A stretch of DNA of 64,000 nt, taken from assembly GCA_951799405.1 (NCBI GenBank), contig OX637334.1, positions 15,128,001 through 15,192,000 of the forward strand, in the 5' to 3' direction. This stretch comes from Agapetus fuscipes (Eukaryota > Arthropoda > Insecta > Trichoptera > Glossosomatidae). A program made the translations under genes and the position numbers. Positions 44,691 through 55,910 of the stretch are shown here, piece by piece. The notes beneath the pieces are model-generated. The model saw only the letters and a list, made by a program, of their open reading frames with translations, did no database searches and was not told the DNA's origin. How positions within the stretch are numbered: position 1 is the first letter of the stretch; every line of letters starts with the position of its first letter.

Positions 44691-45099
44691 ATTTTATTTT
44701 AATGTTATTTAAGAAAATAACATAACAATGCTCGTCAGCATGCATAAAATATGGGCCTTAAATGCCAATGTATCTGCTACTTAGATTATAGATTATTATA
44801 TGCGGCAGTCCCATACAAGACTGATTTTGGCTCCCTGAGAAAAAAGTTCCAAATTCAAATATGTTCGGACCTCAATGGGAAAGCATTACATACTTATGGT
44901 TCGACATGGCGTAAACTGAACATGGTGAAAATCTGAACTAACAAAGCCATCTTGTAAACCGTCACCTTTGAAGGTTCAATGTGATGTTGGCTGAGTTGCT
45001 AAAATTTAATAAGTAAGCATTTTGTTGCATAAAAACCAAATAATATCTATTAATTTTTTGTAGTTTGAAAGCTGAAAAGTCATAACAGTGCACGGTGCA

Positions 45100-45360
45100 A
45101 AATGTAACGAAGCTGCACATACAGTGCAATAGCTTACGGTGTTGTCCCCAAATAGATCACATGTGGCGAGTGGAATCTATTTTTCTCGCAGATAAGGAGG
45201 CCAGCTTTTTCACTTGATGTGTGGGTTGCCCTGCTTTCGAGGCAATAGGTTTTCATTGCCTGTGAAGGCTGATTAAACCTTGTCGGTATTATAATTTTGG
45301 GTTAGAGATGAACAACAAAACAGAATAATATGTAACACTCTGGATGAGAATGAAACCCAC
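45100..45360 (-). mobile_element. Old SINE-A copy
   Basis: Diverged minus-strand SINE-A: CCACATGTGATCTATTTGG and the AAGGTTTAATCAGCCTTC block are still readable. Confidence 0.6.
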
Positions 45361-45689
45361 TTCCTTTAGGCCTTACTAGCGCTTAGATTGGTTTTAATTT
45401 ATGAGTATGGTGCATAAATAAAACCTTTTTAAGCGCTAGTAAAGGCACAAGGAAGGGTTAGTAAGATGGGTGAATCAAGGTTCAGACTACTGCTAAATTG
45501 AAGAAGATCGATTTGCAAAAAAAATGCTGCATTAGATAGTAAATAAATACAGAATAAATAAATAGGGCATATTTTATTCATAAAAATATTTCCATAAAAA
45601 TCACATATACAATACAACCAATTTGAATTTAAAACTCAAGACAATCTGCGACTGTGAACTCGACACAAATTCCATAGACAAAAGAAAAA

Positions 45690-45988
45690 TGATGTCACGT
45701 GGCCGGGTTTGCTAGGGAAAAGGCAAACTTATATTTTGATATTTTTTGCTAAGGAACTTAGGCATGTAGACCTGTGACGTTTGCTTGTCAAGAAAAAATC
45801 TAATTTTGAATCTTGTATGTAATAGATACAATACATAGAAATTCAAACAAACAATTCAAAGGAACAAATTTAAATTAAGAACTTTTTTCTCGGCAGGCAA
45901 ACGCCACACTTGTATGGGATTACGGTCCTTAGCAACCTGTAAAAAAATATATGTTTATCTTTTATCTAGCAATTCATGTGCGGACCTC
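45690..45988. repeat. Two M1 copies facing each other, next to the dynein stop
   Basis: 45690-45810 (GGCCGGGTTTGCTAGGG ... GTGACGTTTGC) and 45860-45988 (TTTTTTCTCGGCAGGC ... TGTGCGGACCTC) are inverted relative to each other. The outer end of the second, GAGGTCCGCACATG on the minus strand, begins two to three bases after the dynein TGA. Confidence 0.65.
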
Positions 45989-45990
45989 GT

Positions 45991-46287
45991 TCAGTCATCA
46001 AGCTGCGAAAGGCAGGCAACCCCCCGGTTGATCCAGTGCCTGTCTGGCTGATACGAGTTGAAGGTTATGCTGGTGATGAAGTTGCTTGAGTGGCCCGTGG
46101 TGGCTAGCACTCCTCGTCTCGCGCTCGTCTTGTAGACGGGACAGAAGTAGCTAGGGGGAGGCGAAAAATCAGACTTCCTGGCCGGCTTCAGCCAAATGAC
46201 AGGCACACTGTCAAACAGGATCTTGGATATAGATTCATCCAGCATTTGCTTCTGGCGGTTCCAACGGGCGCCTTCTAAGAATAGCCC
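45991..46287 (-). CDS. Axonemal dynein heavy chain, last exon
   Basis: 98 codons plus the TGA stop. Acceptor AACTTCCGCAG; the exon begins GLFLEGARWNRQ. It carries VPVIWLKP, YFCPVYKTSARRGVL, ATTGHSSNFITSI and HWINRGVACLSQLDD followed by the stop, the standard C-terminal end of axonemal dynein heavy chains, closest in pattern to DNAH3/DNAH12/DNAH7 inner-arm types. These motors drive microtubule sliding in cilia and sperm flagella; this part is the C-terminal domain after AAA6. Codons are GC-rich compared with the introns. The assignment among DNAH3, 7 and 12 is not certain. Confidence 0.95.
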   Translation of the reverse strand, partial: GLFLEGARWNRQKQMLDESISKILFDSVPVIWLKPARKSDFSPPPSYFCPVYKTSARRGVLATTGHSSNFITSITFNSYQPDRHWINRGVACLSQLDD

Positions 46288-46458
46288 CTGCGGAAGTTAA
46301 ATGTTGTATTAAAAAATGTGTTAAAGTAAATAAATAAACATAGTTTCATTGTAAAACTGTGCCAATCCTATTTTTTTTTTAATACTATGATTATATAGTG
46401 TTCTTTATACCCTTGTGTTCACCAACCCTACAAATATAACCTTTGGGTCTCCCTAGAG

Positions 46459-46757
46459 CAGAGGTGCCCAAACGGTCGATCGTGAAGGGTTTTAAAGTCG
46501 ATCGCCGAGGATACCGAAAAATTTCAAAACAAAATTTATTTTTGTAATGTTAGAGATCAACAATTTTATACAGCTTTGACATTTTGGGGATTTGATTGTG
46601 CGCCTACCCCCCCCCCCCCCTCCCATGCCCATTATGAGCAAAAGTATAACAAAACAAATTGGACACCCCTGGGCTAAACAGTTCAGTAAAATGTCTATCT
46701 CCTATTCATAAATTTTTGCTAAGTCGATCTCCTCAAGAATAAGTATGGGCACCCCTG
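46459..46757. mobile_element. Non-autonomous hAT element (299 bp)
   Basis: Ends CAGAGGTGCCCAAAC and its near-complement (GGGCACCCCTG), flanked by a perfect 8-base target duplication CCCTAGAG (46451-46458, 46758-46765). The interior has CGATCG-containing arms and a run of about 16 C at 46606-46621. It lies in a dynein intron. Confidence 0.93.
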
Positions 46758-46814
46758 CCCTAGAGCTTACATTGGGCTTATAGTTATGTGTATTTTACAT
46801 AAATAAAAATCATT

Positions 46815-47075
46815 CCTTGACTTATAGGTTGGTATGAGGCTGACCACCCATACTTTAAAAAAATGTTCACTTTGCCAATGTCACCCCTGTTTCAGGAAAG
46901 GTCGGCAAGAGTTGCAGGGCTTATGTTCATTTGAGATTAAGTTTTTTATATTGTAGGTCCACATGCACCATGTGTGAGCACGAAATTATGCATGTCTGCT
47001 TGTGGGAATGCATTTAATATGAATCTCAAATGATACATATCTTTGCAACTTAGATTTAGATTAGATTTAGATTCT
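46815..47075 (+). repeat. R1 repeat
   Basis: Full-length plus-strand unit from CCTTGACTTATAGGTTGG to CTTAGATTTAGATTAG. Confidence 0.85.
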
Positions 47076-47199
47076 AAGCGCAAGTGAAGCCTAAGAGAAG
47101 GGTTATTTTGATTGGTGAATACGAGTGTTAGTCTTATTTTAAACAGCAAAGTCTAGAAATGGTGACATAGTTATTGCAGGCTTGATTTCCTTGATTTCC

Positions 47200-47457
47200 T
47201 TGATTCCTTGACTTATAGGTTGGTATGAGGCTGACCACCCATACTGTAAAAAATGGTTCACTTTGCCAGTGTCACCCCTGTTTCAGGGAAGGTCGGCAAA
47301 AGTTGTGGGGCTTATGTTCATTTGAGGTTTGAATTTTATTTGTAAGTACACAATCAGCATTTGTAAGCGCGAACTACACGTGTTTGTTTGTGGGCATACA
47401 TCTGAGAGCTTTGAATGAATATATCCTTGCAACTTAGATTATAGATTATAGAATTCC
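47200..47457 (+). repeat. R1 repeat, TTTGTGGGCATAC sub-type
   Basis: Full-length plus-strand unit ending in CTTAGATTATAGATTATAG, preceded by CTTGATTTCC repeats. The same sub-type occurs at 54235 (minus) and 59910. Confidence 0.85.
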
Positions 47458-47817
47458 GCAGGGCATGCATCCCATACAGGCATATTGTATGCCTATAAGA
47501 TAGGTATCATTTTTTTTTTAATACATTTGTGAAGGGGAATGCAATTCATCAATGTATTTTCATCAAATTCACCGACCTATCATGTACTAAAAAATGCTTT
47601 AACCTTGTAATTAAGCTTTATAATGGACTCTGATCATTCAAAATGGGCGGAAAAATTGGGGAGCACAGCCAAATGTCACCACTGTTATCGCAAGCATGCA
47701 AATTACACATGCACTATCGTGTGGAGATTTAAGGATCCGTTGAAATTGAGTACCTATTGAATGCAAAGGATGAATACTGAGTGCCTCTGTAATGGTGATA
47801 ATAAAATGAATACTTAC

Positions 47818-47856
47818 GTCTATGAATACACTTTCATCAAACTGTTCCTTCATGAG
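47818..47856 (-). CDS. Axonemal dynein heavy chain, 39-base exon
   Basis: A micro-exon of exactly 13 codons (LMKEQFDESVFID) between the acceptor TTTTCATGCAG and the donor GAC|GTAAGT, phase 0 at both ends. It joins GAYAK of the upstream exon to GLFLEG of the last exon, so VFIDGLFLEG corresponds to the V-F/Y-I-x-G-L-F/Y-L-(D/E)-G motif of dynein C-termini. Confidence 0.85.
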
Positions 47857-47950
47857 CTGCATGAAAAAGATTAATTCATACAAATATTATGCTTTCTGTA
47901 AAATATGTAACATTGTAATAGGCTAGGAAAAAGTAAGGAAACACTATCAC

Positions 47951-48161
47951 CTTTGCGTAAGCGCCATATTTAGCACTGTGAATGTCATCAGTTTCATACT
48001 CGGTGATTTTATACTCAAAGTGCAGATGGTCGATGGGAATCTTGTACTTTCTGGAGTAGTTCTGCAGCACGCCTGTGAGGAAGGACTGCGTGAAGTAAAA
48101 GCCCGAGAACCAGTAGACTGCCGGAGGACCATTGTCTATCCAATCTTGGAGAAATTTCAGC
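47951..48161 (-). CDS. Axonemal dynein heavy chain exon
   Basis: 211 bases: one base completes an Arg codon, then 70 codons ([50 protein letters not shown], ...KYGAYAK). Acceptor TTGTGTTCCAG, donor AAG|GTGATA. The W-x-S-G-F-(Y/F)-F-T-Q-(S/A)-F-L-T-G and R-K-Y-x-I-P-I-D motifs are hallmark dynein C-terminal-domain sequences. The start of GSKIP lies about 150 bases to the right on the other strand. Confidence 0.95.
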
Positions 48162-48310
48162 CTGGAACACAAAAAAATACAGTAATGCTCATGTTGCTGT
48201 TCTACTAGAGGGTGGCCAAAACCTATGCAGAGTCTCCTTCACTTATTTCTATCCTGAAAAAATAATAGAGGGGGAATGATAATGAAATCAATCTTATTTC
48301 TTACAGAATA

Positions 48311-48655
48311 ATGGCTGAAAACACCCACAGATGGCAGGACGAAGCCGAGGCTGTGATAAAAGACATCCAGAAGCACGTCAAGCTCATAGAAGTGTCCTCC
48401 AAGCTTCCTTCATCATCCACTCACATATATCTGAACCTCAGAACCTTAGAGGACAAAGAGCGTTGCGTGGAACTGAGCGGACAAGGTTTCAAGATAGTCG
48501 GGAAGAAGTTTGACACGTGTGAGGGGCTCACGTCAATCGTAACCTATGAAACTCCGTACGTCCTTCTGGACGCCATCAGCGGAGACTTCAAGTATTCCTT
48601 TGGAGCTGAACTGACCAAGAAACTGAATCTCCTTCTCAGCAAAGAGGATAAATAG
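48311..48655 (+). CDS. GSKIP: GSK3-beta interaction protein (GSKIP-like)
   Basis: 114 codons in one exon. The acceptor TTTCTTACAG lies four bases before ATGGCTGAAAAC, so a non-coding 5' exon must exist upstream. The product reads EAEAVIKDIQKHVKLIEVS, then THIYLNLRTLEDKERCVELS, GFKIVG, YETPYVLLDAISGDFKYSFG and AELTKKLNLL, matching the GSKIP domain including its C-terminal helix, the part that binds GSK3 in the known protein. Human GSKIP is slightly longer (about 139 residues), mainly at the N-terminus. The gene sits inside an intron of the dynein gene, on the opposite strand. No clear AATAAA is seen just downstream. Confidence 0.93.
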   Translation: MAENTHRWQDEAEAVIKDIQKHVKLIEVSSKLPSSSTHIYLNLRTLEDKERCVELSGQGFKIVGKKFDTCEGLTSIVTYETPYVLLDAISGDFKYSFGAELTKKLNLLLSKEDK

Positions 48656-48801
48656 TAGTCGCTGTAGATGCTCCTGTTATATTTCTGCATTCATCTCTCC
48701 CCACCACTAGATATTATATTTTTTCTACATATTGAAAGCAATACCCCCCGTATAAATCATCACGTAAATTCTCCACCATTGTTTCTGTAGACATATGTAT
48801 G

Positions 48802-49039
48802 CAGTGGTGAATTTGCATTAAGGCCCAGAAAGCCTTGGCCTGGGGCGGCTGTGAACAAGGCAAAAAAAAAGTACGAAAATAAGTATGTGAGGCGAGTTTT
48901 GGATGAGGCCAAGGCTCAAAACGGGCTGTAGAGTCTCTGATGATGATGATGAGTGGCTGGAACCTAGTACCTTAATGATGAGAGCTGGGAAAGGGTTGTC
49001 TGGTACTACACGGCAGCCGAGACTGCAAATCTGCCACTG
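48802..49039. mobile_element. Non-autonomous hAT-like element (238 bp)
   Basis: Inverted ends CAGTGGTGAATTTGCA and TGCAAATCTGCCACTG. The flanking 8-mers TATGTATG and AATGTGTG match at six positions, i.e. an aged target duplication. It holds a short GATGATGATGATGA microsatellite. Confidence 0.75.
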
Positions 49040-49269
49040 AATGTGTGGAAGATACAACAGTACCCCCTAGTAGTAGGGAGGGATTAAGTTCAAGTATTTT
49101 TTCTATTTATGCGGTGGTGGGAAATTTGTATGGTGTTTTTAACTAGGGGTACAGTTTATGGATAAAATACCAAGTTTTTGATTTTGAGTCATTATTTTAA
49201 GTCAGTTTTTAATGAAGAGGGAAATATGAATCATTTAGTTCACTCCTTGTTGCGTAGACATTTTCTACA

Positions 49270-49545
49270 TATAATCACCCAGCAGTTTGGTATGCGGCTG
49301 ACCACCCATACTGTAAAAAAAAAAAAAAGGTTCACTTTGCCAATGTCACCCCTGTTTCAGGGAAGACGGCAAGAGTTGCAGGGCTTATGTTCATTTGAGA
49401 TTGGGTTTTTATATTGTAGGCCCACATGCGGCATGTGTTAGCGCGAAATTATACATGTCTGCTTGTGGGAATGCATTTAATGTAAATCTTAAATGATATA
49501 TATCTTTGCAGCTTAGATTAGATTAGATTAGATTAGTCCATCGCC
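49270..49545 (+). repeat. R1 repeat with ATTAG tail
   Basis: Full-length unit with an A-run after ACTGTA. The tail is four TTAGA units. Same sub-type as 10978 and 29812. Confidence 0.85.
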
Positions 49546-49644
49546 TGTACAGGTATGTCTGGAAAGCATCAAGTTTAAGTCCCTAACCTGTTCTTGAAAC
49601 TACCAACCTTTGGCGAGCAACAAGGAGTAGTGTGTAAAAATATG

Positions 49645-49895
49645 TTAGAGTATAGGTTGGTATGCGGCTGACCACCCATGCTGTAGAAAATGGTTCACTT
49701 TGCCAATGTCACCCCTGTTTCAGGGAAGGTCGGCTAGAGTTGCAGGGTGTGTTCATTTGAGATTTGAGATTTATGTTGTAGGTTCACATGCGGCATGTGC
49801 AAGCGCGAACTTATATGTGTCTGCTTGTGAGAATGCATATGATGTGAATCCCTTATGTTATATATCTTTGCAACTTAGATTAAATTAGATAAAAA
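49645..49895 (+). repeat. R1 repeat
   Basis: Full-length unit of the CTTGTGAGAATGCATATG sub-type, tail CTTAGATTAAATTAG. Confidence 0.85.
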
Positions 49896-49929
49896 ATATA
49901 TTCAAATAGCTAATTGTACTGCCAGTTTA

Positions 49930-50140
49930 GCTAGTATGAGGCGCACCGCGCATCCTGTACTAGAGTTGATTTGTTTTTACCCACTGAAAGGTGGCAGGAG
50001 TTGCAGATTGTATTTTCATTTGAGGTTTTGTTTTATTTTGTAAAGGCGTATGCAGAACTCGCACATGTCTGCTTGTGGGCACAAATGAGGAATGAACTTT
50101 AATTGCTAATATACCTACGCAGCTTTGATTATAGATACAT
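49930..50140 (+). repeat. Old R1 copy
   Basis: Diverged unit: GCTAGTATGAGGCGCACC, GGTGGCAGGAGTTGCAG and CTGCTTGTGGGCACA remain. A still more worn piece follows at about 50490-50970. Confidence 0.6.
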
Positions 50141-51329
50141 ATAGACCATGGCCTCAGTGAAAATGCAGCTGTAGGCACAGGTACAGAAACAGTAGAAAAT
50201 AAATTATGTAACTTTATTTCTAGATTTAATATTGTACAAAATGTTTACTAGTATTAAGTAAAGATTTTATATAATTTTATATAAAATCATTATCAAATTG
50301 TTTTCAGAAATGCAAGATTGTTTTTATAAACATGAGTCCTATGGAATCAAAGGCGAATATGTAATGTTTTAAAAAAAAAAAAGAGCTTTATCATGAAAAC
50401 ACAGAATGGCATGTGTTTCCTATATTGCCTAGATCACCATCTTTGATTCTTTACACTCATTTATATTATTTTTCAATGCCATATTTCTCCGTAAATAAGC
50501 TGGTATGAGGCTGATAGTGCCATACTGTAAAAATCATAAACTATTGCTGCCATTTCTCTTTTTAACATCGATCTATAATATAAGATCAATACAAAAAAAT
50601 AGATGAAGCATCAGAGCCGTTTGATATGCTAAAAATGCCTATGACTTCAGCGAGGTCTCTTTATAAATCTGCTCCCAGGCAACTGTCAACGAGTACTGTC
50701 AAACAAAATCACTGAAAACTTGTATCCATTTTCTCTGACTTAGGACGCTGTTATCTTATTTTTTTAATGTATACCTATTTTGTTTGGTGGCAAATACGTT
50801 ACCACGGGATCAATGTATTTCAGTGAATGTTTTGCAGAGGTTATGTTCATATGCAGGTTAAGCTTTCTTATGGAAGTACACAAGCAGCATTGTAAGCCTG
50901 CTTCTGTATGAGCACGGAGAGTGAACCTTAAATGACAACATAATATGCATCTCTGCAACTTAGATTATTATAGATGCTGCTTCCATAATATGATTCCTAT
51001 AAAAGAAATGGAATGAATTGTTGAACTGATATGTAACTGTAAGTACGCTATATAGCTTAAGCGCAGAGGTGTGCTTGCCTTTCTGTTTCCCACTCTGTGT
51101 ATGTATGACAGCCTGAATAGATTAGTAGGAATCAGGATCAGATAAGCCCCGTTAGGTGTAGCATTTATAGATGAAAAAAGAAACAAATTGACTATAGTGT
51201 GAACAGTGTTTATTAATTAAAAATAACTTTTTATGAAACACATATTTTTATTTTCACAGTTTACTTGAGTTAAAAAAATCAAGTGTTTACAGTTTTTTTG
51301 GAGCAAAAGCAATGTTGAAAATATGATTT

Positions 51330-51570
51330 ATACACTTGATTCCTTGAATAATAGGTTAGTAGGAGGCTAACCCCCCATGCTATAAAAACTTGGTTCAGTT
51401 TTGCCAATGCCAACCCGGTTTCAGGGAAAGGCGGGAGGAATTGCAAAGTTCATGTTTATCTTAAGTTTGATTTATTTTGTGTGCACACATGCAGCAAGTG
51501 CTTGCTTGTGGGCATGCATTAAATATGAGACTTTAATACTAATATATATTTGCAACTTAAGATTATAAAT
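51330..51570 (+). repeat. R1 repeat, old sub-type
   Basis: AATAGGTTAGTAGGAGGC ... GGGAAAGGCGGGAGG ... GTGGGCATGCATTAAATATG, tail CAACTTAAGATTATAA. Confidence 0.75.
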
Positions 51571-51775
51571 TTGATTCACCGATTAAGGCTAAATTAATCC
51601 ATTAAATTACCATACTTTTATGAATATATTTCAACATGTTTTTTTTTTCAAACAATAGTCAATAGGTAGTGTATGAAAATTAAGTTTATTTCTCTTCAAT
51701 AGATGGAATCGTCATGGAATGGAATGAAAGTTAATAAAATTGATAGAGCATTCAAATCTTTTGTCTGTATAAAAT

Positions 51776-52035
51776 CGGTGTTAAGGCCGAGGGAGTCAAG
51801 TGGCTGATCTTTCTAGCGTATTTGGAATAAAATAACGTTGGTTCGATCCCCGCTTGGGTCATTTAAACATAACTTTGATCCTGGTTCAATAGATGTTATT
51901 GGGTAATTATTAATTAATAATTCATTAAAATATACAATCATGAATTATTAATTGATGATATTGATACCTGTTTCTGACCAGGCAGAATAGGTTGGTGAAT
52001 TTCATTCCTCTTCACAAATCTATTAAAAAAAACCT
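51776..52035 (+). mobile_element. tRNA-derived SINE-C copy
   Basis: Plus-strand head GGCCGAGGGAGTCAAGTGG and GGTTCGATCCCCGCTTGG. The body and A-rich end match 38923-39185. Confidence 0.85.
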
Positions 52036-52039
52036 AATA

Positions 52040-53110
52040 TCTTAACTAGTGTCACTTGGGTTTTTTGCTTTAAAAACTGAAGTACATATATTAATATTTA
52101 ATGTTTGTTTAATTGTACATTGTAAACCTTGTATCTTTCCTTTGATTAGACTGATTGTATTATAATTGAAATGTCTAGATACTATCTATATTAGCTATAT
52201 GTTCATGGGAAAAGTTCCATTATTGAAAAAGTTTACAGTTGATTTAGGCATAGAACAAAAATACTGATTTACAAAACTTATTTATGGGTTCAACCCGTCT
52301 AATTACAATTATTTTTTAAGCTTAAAATATTGTCATGTCTTCACTGCCAATATATAAAAAGGAACGTGGATTGGGTAATTATTGTGAACGGACCCAGTAA
52401 TCAAGAGAGCATTGTCAAATGAAATACACAGCTTTCCATTCTCTCTGGGTTTTCTTCTTCTATTATTGGTGACACAAGATCAGCGATCATAGTGGCTTAG
52501 TTTATTACTATTAACACTTTTTGAGATGATTTCAAAATTATTTGATCAGGTAGTTTTCCGCGGTCGCCCTTATCCTATATTGTTGACCATCATATGGATT
52601 GGTTCATCTGCCTTCGGAGACATTTTGTCACCTCCAGGGCAAGAGCTCAGGGCCTGCAGATTCCATTTTGTATGGTACAGCAATCAGTTGTTTACGCCAA
52701 GGGTCTCCAAACTACCGCCCGCGAAAGGATTTGGTCCGGCCTGCAGAGGCCAATAAAAAATAAATTGTTTTAGATATTGCGAACAGAAAGATCGGCCGCG
52801 CAAACTAGCAATGTAAAAAAAAAAAAATTGTTAAAATAGACTGGAAATGCTTGAAAACACTGTTTCCAAGTGTCAGATTTTCCACCCTGGGGACAAGTCG
52901 CCCAGACCCTGCTGGCCCTCCATACTCAGTTGAAATTTCAATAGCCCTTGGGTAAAATTGTTTACGCTACCAACACCAATTGAGTCTGCAAGCCCTAGGT
53001 TATTACTAGTTAGGTGCATATACCAACAACTGTTTAGTAATGCGGAGATTAGGGGGGAGATGAGGAAACTGTGGGTGTGATTTGATAAGGAAGAGGAATT
53101 GTGTGAATAC
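52040..53110. other. Dynein intron, nothing recognised
   Basis: No exon or repeat family identified. Near 52700 CGCCCGCGAAAGGATTTGG and nearby sequence suggest an old element, not assignable. Confidence 0.4.
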
Positions 53111-53319
53111 CTGTTGAGTAGATCAGTGACATAGGAGGCGAGTGGCTTGAGAGAGGGGTATGAGTTGCTGGCCCAGGCCTGGGGCACCTGCCCCCTGCAC
53201 ACGGCCCTGTGGCACTCCTCCAGCTGAGGACTCATGATGGAGAGCCCCCGCGCAGCAGACAGCACCCCAGACAGGGTCCGACGCACCACCGCTACTAGCT
53301 TATTATAGCGAATCAACTC
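53111..53319 (-). CDS. Axonemal dynein heavy chain exon
   Basis: 209 bases, 69 codons plus two bases. Acceptor TTATGTTTCAG, donor AACAG|GTATTC. It contains ELIRYNKLVAVVRRTLSGVL, GLSIMSPQLEE, VPQAWASNSYPSLKPLASY and VTDLLN. The R-(Y/F)-N-K-L, V-M/I-S-x-x-L-E-E and Y-P-S-L-K-P-L motifs are typical of the stretch before the C-terminal domain. Phase 2 at its end fits the one-base start of the exon at 47951-48161, 4.9 kb downstream. Confidence 0.95.
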
Positions 53320-54234
53320 CTGAAACATAAATTACAAAATCAGTTATGTCCCATCTAGTACTTCTCTTACAGCCATTGCACACTAGATGTATACTGACTG
53401 GTTTTTCTATGTATTTTTTTAATATTTGGCTCCAGGTTGGAAGACGGTAGTGTACAGAAATGTATGAAAGTTTTCACACAGTTTGTCCGGTAATCCATAG
53501 ACAATCAGGCAAAATGTGTTGCGTCTGAGAAGGTCCTTAACCAATTGAGGAGAGCTATACCTTAAATGGGCATTGCCACTTATCGATCACTTCCCTTTAA
53601 AGTCAGCGGCAGCCAAATTGAGTCTCAAAGATATAATAGTATATTATAATCTCTTATTTTCTTTTTGGTATTTTTTTTTTTTTACGATTTTATGCAATTT
53701 AATTTCTACATGGGTAATTTTTCTAATGAAATAGCTAGCTTATTGATGTTTTGGGAGTTTCTACAGAAAAAAACATTGTTTAATTTTATTTTACTGTATC
53801 ATAGAAAAAATATTGTAATCGCCTGTAATGTATAAGTAAATAAAATATAGAAATCTGTTGAATAAATCTACTGAAAAATACTTGCCGCATGTGTAAGAGC
53901 AAACTTTACCTTATTTGCAAGAAGTTTTCACCTCAAATGTGAATGCAACTTTGAAATAAGATTTAAGATTATATACATTATGTAAGGTTGTGTCAAAATA
54001 TTGAAAATGATATGAGAAAGTACAAACTTGTGTCTAAAATAACAAAGCAATATTTTTGTCAAAATAGAAGCACTAAAAGAAATCAAAAGCCCTGTATAAA
54101 TAAATAATAAGAAAACATTAATAGTAGGAAAATGTGTGTTGAGAATAAAATGCTTGTAAAGGATGTACATATGTATGTATATTAAATATTGAAAATAAAG
54201 CTTGACGATGTAAAAAACAATTCTTATATATAAT

Positions 54235-54475
54235 CTATAATCTAAGTTGCAAGGATATATTCATTCAAAGCTCTCAGATGTATGCCCACAAACAAACACG
54301 TGTAGTTCGCGCTTACAAATGCTGATTGTGTACTTACAAATAAAATCCAAACCTCAAATGAACATAAGCCCTGCAACTCTTGCCGACATTCCCTGAAACA
54401 GGGGTGACATTGGCAAAGTGAACCATTTTTTACAGTATGGGTGGTCAGCCTCATACCAACCTATAAGTCAAGGAA
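54235..54475 (-). repeat. R1 repeat
   Basis: Minus-strand full-length unit of the 47200 sub-type (CCTTGACTTATAGGTTGG at its right end). Confidence 0.85.
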
Positions 54476-54633
54476 TCATTATATATAATTTTGTAGGAAA
54501 GTTTCTAAACAAACATGCTTTCTTAAAGGTTGATTTCAGCCAACGTGGTAATAAAGAATATTTATGGGACTCAAGTAAGTAATGTCCGTGTTCTTCCTGT
54601 GTGACTTAAGCTTACTCTCTATAACTGACTGAC

Positions 54634-54825
54634 CTGTCTCAGTACAGTGTTCATGCTGTTCATATACAGCACAGGATACTTGGTGGCCACCTCCTCCACG
54701 TTGAACTCCTCAGGTATTCTCTGCATGATGTCTACTATGAGGCTAATAACAGTGGTCTCGGCTTCTTCAACACTGCTTCCGCTGACAGAAATGTGGCTCT
54801 GAGTTAGGAGAGTGCCTGACAGTAG
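54634..54825 (-). CDS. Axonemal dynein heavy chain exon
   Basis: 192 bases, 64 codons, phase 0 at both ends. Acceptor TTATTTCAG, donor AGACAG|GTCAGT. It begins LLSGTLLTQ, has a variable SGSSVEEAETTV segment, then IMQRIPEEFNVEEVATKYPV and LYMNSMNTVLRQ, matching the dynein I-P-x-x-F-(D/N)-x-E-x-x-x-x-K-Y-P-V and S-M-N-T-V-L motifs. Confidence 0.95.
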
Positions 54826-55465
54826 CTGAAATAATAACATTTTATGATTGCTATGTGATATTAAAAGAGTTGCTGGTGATTAGATGCAGAAAGCCCAGGA
54901 CAGAGACGCCTGGGGAGATATGAAGGAGACCTATGTCAAGACAAGAAGTGGCTGATTAAGAAGAAGAAGAAGATGTGTCAGTATCCAATGTACGAGTTGT
55001 TATGTAGTGGGTCCTGTCGTGATCATAGATACTTCCTGCATTACATATTTGTCAGCGAAGATATATCCTTTCCTCCCGCATGACTTAAATCCTTTCACAT
55101 TTTGTTCTCTTTTGATAAAGCTTGAAGTATTTTATATTTTTGTTACCAGTCCTTTATAATTGGTATTTTGAAACTGCAAGTGATCCTTTGAATTCTATTT
55201 GACAATATTCTGAAAACACTTATTCACATTCGTTTGACCACATTTTTTGGTTGATTGCCAGAACGGATCTTTACACAAACATAGTTAGCAGGCAACAAAA
55301 TAAACAAAGTTTTACATGCTCATTCTCACTTTTGTCACAAGACCCTTTGACTCGGCTGCAAAGAAACAACTGCGATTGGGAAACGGTGAGACAGGAAGAT
55401 GAGAGTAGAATGCACATACTCCCACTCCCAACCGGCATCAGAAGTAAGCCAATGTATACACTCAC

Positions 55466-55628
55466 GGCTGCAGTTTCATGGTTGTCCTTAGTGATGTCGG
55501 CGTTCTCATGGAGACCAAACACTTCAGGCAGCTGGATGGCGGGCAGCCCCCTGATGTGGTCCAGGACCTGCTGCTGCTGCTCCAGATGCCCAGGGACCTT
55601 GTAGATGCCACTCGAGGAGAATGTGTAA
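55466..55628 (-). CDS. Axonemal dynein heavy chain exon (most upstream in window)
   Basis: 163 bases. One base completes a codon from an exon outside the window, then 54 codons: YTFSSSGIYKVPG, a CAG run (EQQQQ), IRGLPAIQLPEVFGLHENAD and ITKDNHETAA. The P-E-V-F-G-(M/L)-H-E-N-A-(D/E)-I-T-K-D motif is diagnostic of dynein heavy chains in AAA6. Acceptor ATGTTTTCAG, donor GCC|GTGAGT. No further upstream exon was found to 64000, so that intron is over 8.3 kb. Confidence 0.95.
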
Positions 55629-55910
55629 CTGAAAACATTTCAAAAGTGACAAAATGAAATATACTGTCCAACACTTCTCTCCTTCAGCCCCACACTCCAA
55701 CGACAATCTCTCACCAGCTATTTAGGTCTCCGGCTATTTTTTTATTATTTTTTTATTAGGAAGTCCAACAGCGTTAAAACACAAAAGGAGAAGTGAAGGA
55801 GACTCCACAAATTTCTGAGAGTCTGGAGGTCTATGACATTTGTGAGAGTGCCATAGAGGTGTTGGTGCTGGTGGCGGGTGATGATCCATTGTAGCAGGAG
55901 TGTAGCCATT

